Positions 18,602-26,157 of a DNA stretch of 64,000 nt are shown here, in pieces. A model generated the notes under the pieces. That model was not told the DNA's origin, did no database searches, and saw only the letters and a list, made by a program, of their open reading frames with translations. The position numbers and the translations under genes were made by a program. Where the stretch lies: assembly GCA_016721765.1 (NCBI GenBank), contig JADKHO010000001.1:2204057-2268056 (forward strand). The letters run 5' to 3'. Source of the stretch: Bacteroidota bacterium (GTDB lineage: Bacteria > Bacteroidota > Bacteroidia > UBA4408). The first letter of the stretch is position 1, and each line of letters opens with the position of its first letter.

Positions 18602-19060
18602 TTACTGCTCACAAATTTCCTTTAACTTAGCCAGTGCTTTAGGGTATGTTTCTTCCATATAGTCAACAAATTCCGCTGTAGCATCTAAATCAACGGTAAC
18701 CAATGTGCTGCCACCCTGCTCCTCAAAGGTGTAATTTTCAAATCCGTTTGCCCATTTTTCAACATCCGGGCCTTCTGTAATTTCTTTGTCTCCTTGCACC
18801 AAACCATAATGGCGTAATGAAACAAATTTGTTGGGAATATTTTCCGCTACTTCCGAAATAATGCCGCCCTTTTCACCTTTGGCATCGGTACCAACAAATA
18901 GCATTTTACTTCCCTTATTCCAATTTCCTTCAAAGGTAGAAGTAGAATTAAACAATGCCGTCCATTGCTCATAGCTCGATTTATTCGCTAAGCCCAGCAT
19001 GGTCTTATACACCGTTCCAGCGGGCGAAGCGATACTTACTTTAAATTGTAATTTTTTCAT
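18602..19060 (-). CDS. SRPBCC (AHSA1/START-like) domain protein
   Basis: A 152-residue single-domain protein with the helix-grip pattern. It starts with LQFKVSIASPAGTVYKTML, continues with YEQWTALF and WNKGSKMLF in the middle, and ends in a long C-terminal helix. This matches activator-of-Hsp90-ATPase-like SRPBCC proteins, which bind hydrophobic ligands; the ligand is unknown. No signal peptide, so cytoplasmic. The gene is bracketed by dispersed repeats on both sides. Confidence 0.85.
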   Translation of the reverse strand: MKKLQFKVSIASPAGTVYKTMLGLANKSSYEQWTALFNSTSTFEGNWNKGSKMLFVGTDAKGEKGGIISEVAENIPNKFVSLRHYGLVQGDKEITEGPDVEKWANGFENYTFEEQGGSTLVTVDLDATAEFVDYMEETYPKALAKLKEICEQ

Positions 19061-19370
19061 GTGTATAAATTTTTAGGGAAGCTTAAATTAAGAAATGTTT
19101 TTTATTTTTTCCAAATCAGCATATCAAATGAACCTGCTTTTTATAAACACATAGGCACATAGATCACATAGCTTTCAGATAGGGTATTGCTAAAATAAAA
19201 TCAACAAATTAGTGAATCAGCTAATCGGATAATCAGCAAATCAGCGTTCCTAACCACCCCCTACCCCCGCCAGCGGGGGATATAGAAATTTTTATTTTAT
19301 CATTAGTCAAAGTATTTAAAAATCCATCAGTTAATCAGCTTATCGGCTAATCGGCTAATCAACAAATCAG
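19061..19370. repeat. Repeat-filled spacer, inverted relative to 17.3 kb
   Basis: The spacer carries AACACATAGGCACATAGAT at about 19144, 8-bp AATCAGCT-type units at 19205-19245 and 19325-19373, and an AATCAGCGTTCC module. The GC-rich palindrome lies at 19252-19282. Read on the minus strand, 19240-19320 matches 17273-17355 in order, so the two blocks form a long inverted repeat around the YdeI and SRPBCC genes. Confidence 0.7.
19252..19282 (-). repeat. REP-like GC-rich palindromic element, copy 2
   Basis: Inverted copy: AACCACCCCCTA, then CCCCCGCCAGCGGGGG, then ATA. It is identical to copy 1 over the 30-bp core when read on the minus strand. Confidence 0.8.
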
Positions 19371-20552
19371 TTAATCCTTTAAATCATAAGGAATGTAATT
19401 CTGCCAGCGCCAGGGCGTGTAAATATCTCCTATCGTAATTTCTAACAGTTCCTTAAAAATACTCTCCGCATTATCGCTATTGCTCATGAGTATAATGCCG
19501 GTGCCGGCTTGCGGAAAAATAATGCTGTAATGCTGAAAACCATCTCCATGCCCTTCCTTAAAAGCGCCTATTCCGTAGGGCGATTTCAGTAAGCCCCAGC
19601 CAAGTCCATAACTTAATTCGATGCTTTCATTTAGTGTTGAGTCGCGCAGGCGAAGGGGTCCGAATTGAGTCACTGATTTTATTTTTAGTTGAGGGCTAAA
19701 CATTTCTTTGCTGCTTTTGGCATTGAGCACCGTTTGGTTCAAGACTGCCGTTGTAAAGCGCACATAATCGTCGAATGTTGTTTCTAAGGTACTTGCTGCG
19801 CGGGCATCATTGTCCTTATCTTTTTCATACGTTTCGCCTTTGGAAGTATGGCCTAAACAATAATCGTTTTCGAATTGGGCTTGCCAGGTGTAGGAGGAAC
19901 TGTTCATTTGTAAAGGGGTAAAAATAGTTTCCTGCATCAGTTGCTCCAAGGGTTTGTTTAAGAGATATTCGAGCACTACCTGCAAATACACCATTCCTTC
20001 GCCCGAATAACCGTAACGTGAACCGGGAGTAGTTTTAACGCGCAGTTTTTGATCTGCTTCATCCCAGCGCCAATTCGGAAATCCACTGCTGTGATCCAAA
20101 CACATGCGCGCAGTAATTTTCCGATACGCACTATCGGCTTTCAAATCGGCATAGTTATCGTGCCATTTTTTGCTGGGCGTGTATTCATAAATGGGTTTAG
20201 GTAAATAACTTTGCAAAGGTTGGTCTAAATCCAATACCCCTTGTTCTACCAATTTCATTACCATCACCGCAAAAACCGGTTTGCTTAAGGATGCTCCATA
20301 AATATTGGTACTTGCCAGCAAGGGCTCTTTTTTAATTGCATTTTTATAGCCAAATGTTTTTTTATAAACCGCTTCGTTGTTATTGAATATAGCTATTGCC
20401 AATCCTTGCACCTGCGCTGCCTTCATAAGCAAATTAATTCGTGCATCTAAGTCGCCGGCCGCAACTTCTTTTTTGTTGAGCTGAACTATGTTTTGTCCAA
20501 AGCAAACAAAATTCAGTAGCAATAGTATGGCAAAAAGGTTTGTTGTTTTCAT
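19371..20552 (-). CDS. Serine hydrolase, class C beta-lactamase/esterase family
   Basis: A 393-residue protein with an N-terminal signal peptide (about 1-20, ending CFGQ), so exported. The SxxK nucleophile motif is S88-L-S-K91 within YGASLSKPVFAVMVMK. A Tyr-containing motif follows in SRYGYSGEG, and a C-terminal EGHGDGFQHY corresponds to the HxG-type motif of PF00144 (beta-lactamase-related serine hydrolases). The family covers penicillin-binding, D-aminopeptidase, esterase and lactamase activities, and which one applies cannot be told. The stop codon falls inside the AATCAGTTAATC repeat of the spacer, so the last residues may be repeat-derived. Confidence 0.87.
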   Translation of the reverse strand: MKTTNLFAILLLLNFVCFGQNIVQLNKKEVAAGDLDARINLLMKAAQVQGLAIAIFNNNEAVYKKTFGYKNAIKKEPLLASTNIYGASLSKPVFAVMVMKLVEQGVLDLDQPLQSYLPKPIYEYTPSKKWHDNYADLKADSAYRKITARMCLDHSSGFPNWRWDEADQKLRVKTTPGSRYGYSGEGMVYLQVVLEYLLNKPLEQLMQETIFTPLQMNSSSYTWQAQFENDYCLGHTSKGETYEKDKDNDARAASTLETTFDDYVRFTTAVLNQTVLNAKSSKEMFSPQLKIKSVTQFGPLRLRDSTLNESIELSYGLGWGLLKSPYGIGAFKEGHGDGFQHYSIIFPQAGTGIILMSNSDNAESIFKELLEITIGDIYTPWRWQNYIPYDLKD

Positions 20553-20732
20553 GTAAAGTAGGGGAGAGGAATAATTTTATTTTACAATTTGTAAGTCCAC
20601 TACAAGTATAGGAAATCTCCCTTTAGTAACTGAAGAATGAGGTATTGAAATTAATGTTTAAAAAAGGTAAATTTCAAATTCCGCAAGAACGAAATGTAAA
20701 GGGTGAGGATTACATGAAAAAGTTGAGGCCGA

Positions 20733-21509
20733 TTACACTTGATTCACCATCAACTCTTTTTTCCATCGATTAAGAATCAGCACCCAAAGCAAAATGCAAA
20801 TCCCGAGTATCGTTAATTTTCCGGCCCCGCTTATAGCATTATTAAAAAAATGATTAAACATAAAAATATTCACAATCAAGTGAAAACAAGCGCATGCTAA
20901 AATAGAGCTGGTTAATTCCGCCACTTTTCCAATTCCCCAACTTCCTAAAATTAGCGTTCCTAAAAAAAATAAATTATCAATAAGAGTAGTTTCTTTTAAA
21001 AATTCCAAGTGCCATGCATACCAAATAAAGCCAATGAGTAAGAATCGGCCCACTGGTTTTAGAAATTTAAATTCTTCTTGTAAATAGCCTCTCCAGCCGT
21101 ATTCTTCCATGATGCAATACATAAAACTTCCAATGGCGGCAATCAATCCAAATAAATGCGCGTTTATGCTATATTTATTTTGCACACCAATGCCAATTAA
21201 AAGTACAGTAGGAATTAGCGCCATCACAAAGCTTTTTATTTTTGAAGTGCCCCAAAAAGAAATGCTCGTTGCTCTTTGTTTGCGCAGCAAAAACAATCCT
21301 AGTATTCCGGCCATAAAAATTCCACTTCCTTCCAGCACTCCCTCTGTTATCAAATAACTCCAGCCCGATTGACTTTCTAAAATTTCATTTAAATGAAAAA
21401 GGTTAAACCTAAATATATTGGAAATCACCACCGCAATAGCTAAGAAAAGAAATAAGCGGACGAAGCTAATTTTTTGGTCTTGGGTGTTTAGTGTGGCAGT
21501 GCTTTCCAT
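20733..21509 (-). CDS. CPBP family intramembrane glutamic endopeptidase
   Basis: A 258-residue multi-pass membrane protein with about seven hydrophobic segments. The CPBP (CAAX/Abi-type) signature is clear: E135-E136-x3-R140 in EEYGWRGYLQEEF, then a Trp/His motif in WYAWHLEF and the HLIVN motif near residue 216. The known family cleaves prenylated or other membrane-embedded substrates. In bacteria it is often tied to peptide maturation or self-immunity, but no bacteriocin gene is visible next to this one. It stands alone between the serine hydrolase and the NTF2-like gene. Confidence 0.88.
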   Translation of the reverse strand: MESTATLNTQDQKISFVRLFLFLAIAVVISNIFRFNLFHLNEILESQSGWSYLITEGVLEGSGIFMAGILGLFLLRKQRATSISFWGTSKIKSFVMALIPTVLLIGIGVQNKYSINAHLFGLIAAIGSFMYCIMEEYGWRGYLQEEFKFLKPVGRFLLIGFIWYAWHLEFLKETTLIDNLFFLGTLILGSWGIGKVAELTSSILACACFHLIVNIFMFNHFFNNAISGAGKLTILGICILLWVLILNRWKKELMVNQV

Positions 21510-21816
21510 TTTATTTATAAAACTTGTTTAACTTGTAAGTACTGCCGCTAGTGCTTTTGCGGTAGTAAAAATGTTATTCGGCAGGCGCATCAAATTTTGT
21601 AAGCAAGACGACAAGAAGCAAATAAACAAATTTATTCTCATTAATGACGCGCAGTATTTTGCGGCAGCGGCCAAGCGCGAGCTTCTATTGAAATTGTTTT
21701 TTTATTGCCTAACCAGTTAGAAGCAGCCGAATCAGGAATGTCTTAAGAAATTATCAAAAAATGAATACATGCAAATGAGGAAGGCACGCTTTGTAAACGC
21801 GGACTACTTGGATATG

Positions 21817-22272
21817 TCAATCTATTTTAGCTTCCATGTAAAATGCCTCTAACCACTTTTCATTTTGTTGAATGTAATTGGCTGCAACTCTTATTTTGGA
21901 AGGAATTTTGGCATTGCCACAGCTGCCTTCCTGCGTGCAGATATAACTCAACAAAACAGAATTTTGCGCTAACAGCGTACAGGTGATTTCACTTAAGACA
22001 TAACTTTTTATTTCACAGGCACTAACGGTCGCTTTTATTACTTCCGATTTTGTACTCACTTCCTCCGCACTTATCGAAATAAAATCAGTTGTTGTATTTT
22101 GTTCAAACCAATCCGCTTGTTTATTCTTCCAGGCTTCCCAACCGGCTTTATCCAACTCTATTATATAGCTCGAAAGGCTGGAGTTTGCCTCCAATTTAAC
22201 TTGACAATTTCCTGAATAGGGGAGTAGAAATAAAACAGAAAGAAGCATCAAAAAGCACTTAGCATTTTTCAT
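21817..22272 (-). CDS. Secreted NTF2-like (DUF4440/SnoaL type) protein
   Basis: A 151-residue protein with a signal peptide (about 1-23, ending GNCQ). The mature part has the NTF2-like cone pattern: an N-terminal helix with DKAGWEAWKNKQADWFEQ, a short strand with FISI, then long antiparallel strands (VLLSYICTQEG, SKIRVAANYIQQNEKWLEAFY). DUF4440 proteins with this layout are frequent in Bacteroidota and mostly uncharacterised. It probably acts in the periplasm. No partner gene is apparent. Confidence 0.72.
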   Translation of the reverse strand: MKNAKCFLMLLSVLFLLPYSGNCQVKLEANSSLSSYIIELDKAGWEAWKNKQADWFEQNTTTDFISISAEEVSTKSEVIKATVSACEIKSYVLSEITCTLLAQNSVLLSYICTQEGSCGNAKIPSKIRVAANYIQQNEKWLEAFYMEAKID

Positions 22273-22688
22273 ATTAGATTTTTTTTTGGCATTTATTTAT
22301 ACACGAAGTTAAGGATAACAACACTTTCCCAATTTATATATTAAAATACTACCGAGCCAAACAAAGGGATAATGTTTATGCACAGTTTAAAAATAGAATG
22401 TTCAATTAATTATAAGGATAAATTCGGAGAAATAATTTATGACATACAGTTTTAATAGCTTGGGCATTCCCAGCGGCAGCTGGTCGGGCTATTCGCTCTA
22501 ATCTTTTTTTGCTCGGCCCAAAATGCCCGCAAAAAAAGGATTTCCGCTGCTATCCCTAATGCGGCATTTCGTTGGCAAGAAGCAATCTTTTGACATCTAA
22601 CAATAAGTATCCCCCGCCGGCGGGGGCAGGGGGTGGTAAAGCAAACGCAGTGACTCGCGCATGGATTGCAGTTAATGACGCTATTAAT
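22273..22688. other. Intergenic region with one REP-like element
   Basis: 416 bp without a gene. From about 22465 to 22590 it holds a GC-richer stretch (CAGCGGCAGCTGGTCGGGC, then AAAAAAAGGATTTCCGCTGC). This looks like another kind of dispersed intergenic sequence but occurs once in this window. The GC-rich palindrome follows at 22608-22637. No coding potential is seen. Confidence 0.5.
22608..22637 (+). repeat. REP-like GC-rich palindromic element, copy 3
   Basis: TAT, CCCCCGCCGGCGGGGG, then CAGGGGGTGGT. It differs from copies 1 and 4 by one symmetric base in the palindrome centre. Confidence 0.8.
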
Positions 22689-23111
22689 TTATTCGGTGCT
22701 ATAAGCTTCAAGCCTTAATTCCTGAAAACCCTGCCCCCAAATGCGCTTCCCCAGCTCAATCAATTTTTGCTGATCTTCTACCAGCACTTTTGCAAAAATA
22801 TTGCAGGCATCCAATCCTTTGCCCTCTCCGTAATATATGCCGAAACAATTGGCCGTCTTGGCTCGCGCAGGTTTCGACGGACCAATCACCACTTCTCCGG
22901 GTTCCGTAAAAACAGAGGCATTTTCTTGAGGTACATCGATAGGGGGCACGTCGTCAATCCAAATTTCAGCTCCCGAAACTCGCGCATGCTTGAAAGGGCG
23001 GGTAAAAGGCAAGGTTTCTAGAAATGCCTTACAGGTAGCGGGGGCAGCATCGAGGTAAAATTCAAAACGTATGCTTTCGTTTTCTGGGCTGCTAATCTTA
23101 AATCCTTGCAC
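22689..23111 (-). CDS. DUF3830 / cyclophilin-like fold protein
   Basis: A 140-residue cytoplasmic protein. Its N-terminus has FEFYLDAAPATCKAFLETLPF, a pattern shared by DUF3830 and cyclophilin-like domains, followed by HARVSGAEIW and the FGIYYGEG segment. The function of the family is unknown; some members are metabolic-cluster proteins. The start is a GTG at 23111, with no in-frame ATG close upstream. Downstream of its stop is the repeat-rich spacer with a REP-like element. The lipoprotein gene lies 67 bp upstream on the same strand, so the two may share a transcript. Confidence 0.72.
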   Translation of the reverse strand: MQGFKISSPENESIRFEFYLDAAPATCKAFLETLPFTRPFKHARVSGAEIWIDDVPPIDVPQENASVFTEPGEVVIGPSKPARAKTANCFGIYYGEGKGLDACNIFAKVLVEDQQKLIELGKRIWGQGFQELRLEAYSTE

Positions 23112-23178
23112 GGTTGTATGTATTGGTTAATAGTTGTATTTGCTTGCTTTACCAAAGTTTTTCAGCGCGACACAAAAT

Positions 23179-23532
23179 TTATTTTTTCCAAATGCTTTTC
23201 ACAAAAGTAGCCTTTGTAAATTCTTCTCCGTTTATGATGCGATTACCCGATATACCGCCCAAATTGCCCTGCATATTGCAGTTGTCATCCAACACTTCAG
23301 TACTCTCATCCGCCCCGCAACTGCCGGGTTCAAAGGTATACACCGCCTTGCCCTGAAACAAGTATTCCCGCACTTCCGCATCCTTGCAGGAAGTTTCTTT
23401 GTCGAATTTCTTAATTTTTCGCGCTATGCATTTCGGTGTACCGGCAGCAATATCTGCCTTGTTGCAAGCGCTAAAGCAAGAACAAATGAGCAAGAGGGCA
23501 ATAATTTTTAAGCAGGAAATTTTGCCGGGCAT
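23179..23532 (-). CDS. Small lipoprotein, DUF6970-like
   Basis: A 117-residue protein with a lipoprotein signal peptide (lipobox FSAC, Cys about residue 23). The mature part is cysteine-rich (CIARK, SCKD, GSCGAD, NCNMQG) and has VREYLFQGKAVYTFEPGSC and GGISG. This order resembles the small DUF6970 family of Bacteroidota lipoproteins. Its function is unknown and it is anchored to a membrane facing the periplasm. ATG at 23532. Confidence 0.62.
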   Translation of the reverse strand: MPGKISCLKIIALLLICSCFSACNKADIAAGTPKCIARKIKKFDKETSCKDAEVREYLFQGKAVYTFEPGSCGADESTEVLDDNCNMQGNLGGISGNRIINGEEFTKATFVKSIWKK

Positions 23533-23734
23533 TTGAATGTTTATTTAGGATTAAAAGTTAATCGGGCTTTTATTAAGCTGTTATAAAATTAAGAAATTCT
23601 TTTTTTGGTAGGGCGGAGATGAAAGCGATTGTACTTTGGCTGGTGGTAACGAAAATTTGATTGTTGATTGATAATTGAGGTGCTTTAAATATAATATGTG
23701 TTTAAATGCCGAGCAAAGCGCTAACTACTATCAT

Positions 23735-23757
23735 CCCCCGAAGTTACACTTCGGGGG
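23735..23757. repeat. GC-rich hairpin
   Basis: CCCCCGAAG (23735-23743), loop TTACA, CTTCGGGGG (23749-23757): a perfect 9-bp stem. There is no T-run on either side, so a factor-independent terminator is doubtful. It is more like a REP or attenuator element. Confidence 0.65.
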
Positions 23758-23834
23758 TACAGAAGGATTTATTTTATGCTCGTTCAATACAACTGCTTTC
23801 AGAAATCGGAATTGTTTTTTTTATGCCTTGCAAC

Positions 23835-23994
23835 TAAGGCGCAGCCGCATCATGAATACAATAAAAAAGCAAACACAAAATGAATAATTAAGGCGCAGCC
23901 GCATCATAAATACATTAAAAAACAAACACAAAATGAATAATTAAGGCGCAGCCGAATCATGAATACCTTAAAGTAATAAACAAAAGATGAATAA
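23835..23994. repeat. Three tandem copies of a 53/54-bp AT-rich repeat
   Basis: TAAGGCGCAGCCGCATCATG starts at 23835 and recurs with small changes at 23889 and 23942. The rest of each unit is A-rich (AAACAAACACAAAATGAATAA). It is non-coding by appearance. Confidence 0.8.
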
Positions 23995-24042
23995 ACGCAA
24001 ATTTTAAAAGTCATCGTTGAAAACGAGGACTAGTGGGGAAGA
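23995..24042 (+). repeat. 48-bp direct repeat, left copy
   Basis: The copy reads CGCAAATTTTAA, a variable 8-10 nt, then GAAAACGAGGACTAGTGGGG and AAGAG. It matches 26105-26152. Each copy sits just beyond the stop codon of a minus-strand gene, and the pair flanks the NlpC/P60-SprB gene. Confidence 0.65.
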
Positions 24043-24052
24043 GTGATCGAAA

Positions 24053-25651
24053 TTACCAACTAAAACTATAGACAGAGCTCCAAAGATCATCCTGATGATA
24101 AGGCCCTAAAGGGCATGCCGAAGTTCCATTGCAATAATTACCAAGTCGAAAGCTAATTTGACTTGCTCCTAAAACCTTATCCGGATTGATTAATATAAAA
24201 TATAAAGTGCGATTATAAATTGTGCCAGAACCTTGTGAATGGGTATATGGAACTTGAAATCCACTAGAACTGCAATAGTTGAGATTCGGAATATAGAAAC
24301 TGCTGTTGCCTCCTGTGATAAGCCAATTACTTAAAATGTACTCATTGTTATTAAAAATCAAAAAGGAAGGAATTAGCCCTGTAGCAGTTGAGTAGCTAAT
24401 TGAAAAGTTACCGTTTGGGTGAATGTCAATAAGGTTCATAGGAGTGCAAGTGATACTATTTATAACAACATCACTAAAGCAATCAACAAGGGTGTCGGTG
24501 CAATTATTTATATCTTTTACAACTACACTATAACTGCCTTCGTATTCCATATTATAAATATTGCTTGATGAATATGGCTCATTATAAAACTTGAATTGAT
24601 AGGGTGGTGCCCCACCAGTTGCTGTGGCTGTAAGAATTTTTCCAGTTCGATTAACAGCAAGATTTAATGTTCCATTACACTGGCTTATTATCACTGCTAG
24701 AGAATCCTCACACTCCAACATATCTTTTACTTTTACATAATGCGGCCCCGGCAACAAGTTTAAATAGGTTTTATGCGGATTATAGGGGGAGTTAAATACA
24801 AAATTGCCTACTTCTTCAAATGCCCCTCCATCCAAGCTAAATTTAAAAGGAGGTGTTCCGCCAGAAGCCCATACCTCAACACCATTATTACTAACGTTAG
24901 TATCAGCTGCTAATTCAAAGCAATTTCCCGTGAATCTTATTACTTGAGAACCTCCTTTATAATTATTAAGATAACCCTCCGTTAGTACTTTTCTAACCAC
25001 TCCTCTTTCTGGTAAAAAATTCTTTTCACATTTTTCACTTGAATAACCGGAACAATTAAGCATTCCTATATCGTTTCCTATCTTACCATCACAGATTCCG
25101 CAATGTCCATAGTTCCAAACAATAATGTCGCCAATAGCCAAATCGGCTAGTTTTCTAGCACCAATATTTACTGCTTTAAGCCCACTGTACTCTATACCGG
25201 TAAAAGCATTGTTATAGTTTTGGGCATTTTTTAAATAGCTTGTACCACATTCAAATTGAGAGGTGTCAAAATGCATGTCTGCTTTATCGGCCAATTGAAA
25301 AATAAAGCCTGAACAATCAAGACCGTGATATGCTACTTGAGTATTACAAGTTCCAGCTCTAGGTTTTTTTCTTATAAAGTATTGTTTAGAACCAAAGCTA
25401 TAAGCTACTCCTGTATGATTTGGCAAAGCTTCATTATAAACATGTTGGGATCTGTCTTCGAGGTGATACCCAAATGCGAGCATTCTTGAAATCAACATAG
25501 CATTTTTATAATCCAAATCGTTGTTAATACTTGTCTTTCCGCTTGGGTATTGATTTAAAAAGACAGAATCGTGAAGCGTTAAAAAATTACGTACGCTTGA
25601 GCCGTCAGAAAAGCGAAGGTCAATGAATTTGGCAATAGTGTCGATGCGCAT
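24053..25651 (-). CDS. NlpC/P60-like peptidase domain fused to SprB-type repeats (main part of a frameshifted lipoprotein gene)
   Basis: The 532-residue open part of a longer gene. Residues about 60-215 look like an NlpC/P60 cysteine peptidase: G-L-D-C-S-G-F gives the catalytic Cys, and GHCGICDG follows with the candidate His. Two SprB-like domains come next (ASGGTPPFKFSLDGG, then ATGGAPPYQFKF with VVKDINNC). A C-terminal domain of about 130 residues is not recognised. The reading frame continues upstream without a stop to about 25742. There, adding one A to an A7 run joins it to a lipoprotein signal peptide starting at ATG 25824. The intact protein would have about 590 residues, be lipid-anchored and probably act on cell-wall peptides or surface proteins. 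The SprB domains link it to the giant adhesin at the left edge. Confidence 0.75.
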   Translation of the reverse strand: MRIDTIAKFIDLRFSDGSSVRNFLTLHDSVFLNQYPSGKTSINNDLDYKNAMLISRMLAFGYHLEDRSQHVYNEALPNHTGVAYSFGSKQYFIRKKPRAGTCNTQVAYHGLDCSGFIFQLADKADMHFDTSQFECGTSYLKNAQNYNNAFTGIEYSGLKAVNIGARKLADLAIGDIIVWNYGHCGICDGKIGNDIGMLNCSGYSSEKCEKNFLPERGVVRKVLTEGYLNNYKGGSQVIRFTGNCFELAADTNVSNNGVEVWASGGTPPFKFSLDGGAFEEVGNFVFNSPYNPHKTYLNLLPGPHYVKVKDMLECEDSLAVIISQCNGTLNLAVNRTGKILTATATGGAPPYQFKFYNEPYSSSNIYNMEYEGSYSVVVKDINNCTDTLVDCFSDVVINSITCTPMNLIDIHPNGNFSISYSTATGLIPSFLIFNNNEYILSNWLITGGNSSFYIPNLNYCSSSGFQVPYTHSQGSGTIYNRTLYFILINPDKVLGASQISFRLGNYCNGTSACPLGPYHQDDLWSSVYSFSW

Positions 25652-25707
25652 GGCATCAATGGCCTGTATATCTTCTTCAGTAAGTGCATCAACGCTTACG
25701 GTATCAT

Positions 25708-25824
25708 TTATTGAGCTAGATTGCGCTTCAATTTCAAGACTCTTTTTTTACATCCATCGAGTATCAATAGAAGAAAGGATAGTATTATCAGAACAGCCGT
25801 GAAACCTATAGCCTTTTTTTTCAT
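25708..25824 (-). CDS. Lipoprotein signal peptide portion of the frameshifted NlpC/P60-SprB gene
   Basis: ATG at 25824 opens MKKKAIGFTAVLIILSFLLL followed by ILDGC, a clear lipobox with Cys25. The frame then stops at 25708 after 38 codons. At the T-run 25743-25749 (A7 on the coding strand), one extra A would give ...CKKKSLEIEAQSSS and continue into the frame of 24053-25651. So this is the true N-terminus of that gene, separated by a single-base deletion or an assembly error. Confidence 0.75.
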   Translation of the reverse strand: MKKKAIGFTAVLIILSFLLLILDGCKKRVLKLKRNLAQ

Positions 25825-26157
25825 TTGCTTTATTTTTGGATTCAATGACTAATGTAGGTCTTTTTATAATACAAGGCTGAAACGCTTCCAGAATATGAGC
25901 TTAGGGGTGGTGCATGACATAATATTTTGGCAAATGGCGAATGCGCAAACCGCCGTGACTTTAAAATGTTGGCATAAAAGGGCACTCAATTAGTCAGTAG
26001 TCTTGGAACTTTTAACTGAAATACAATAAGGATATCCTTTTTTAAGTAATGCAATGCTCGCCTAAACAAGCTTTAAAATAGAATTTTCTTTATTACGTTA
26101 TAAGCACAAATTTTAATGCTTTCTTCGAAAACGAGGACTTGTGAGGGGGAGCTTAAA
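25825..26157. other. Intergenic region upstream of the NlpC/P60 gene
   Basis: 333 bp between two minus-strand genes. It should hold the promoter of the lipoprotein gene, but no confident TAnnTTTG box with a -33 TTG is seen. The right copy of the 48-bp direct repeat lies at its right end. Confidence 0.4.
26105..26152 (+). repeat. 48-bp direct repeat, right copy
   Basis: CACAAATTTTAATG, a short variable part, then CGAAAACGAGGACTTGTGAG and GGGGAG. This is the right partner of 23995-24042 and lies 5 bp beyond the stop of the ATPase/methyltransferase gene. Confidence 0.65.

Larger units (their letters stand above)
23533..24052. other. 520-bp intergenic region with hairpin and short repeats
   Basis: No convincing gene. 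It contains a strong hairpin at 23735-23757, a triplicated 53/54-bp repeat from 23835, and a repeat at 23995-24042 shared with 26105-26152. A short open frame at 23675-23887 overlaps the hairpin and repeat and has no protein-like features. Confidence 0.6.

Noticed and set aside
23114..23511. Plus-strand frames opposite the DUF6970-like lipoprotein gene
   Set aside because: The minus-strand frame has a lipobox and family-like motifs; the plus-strand frames have no recognisable features.
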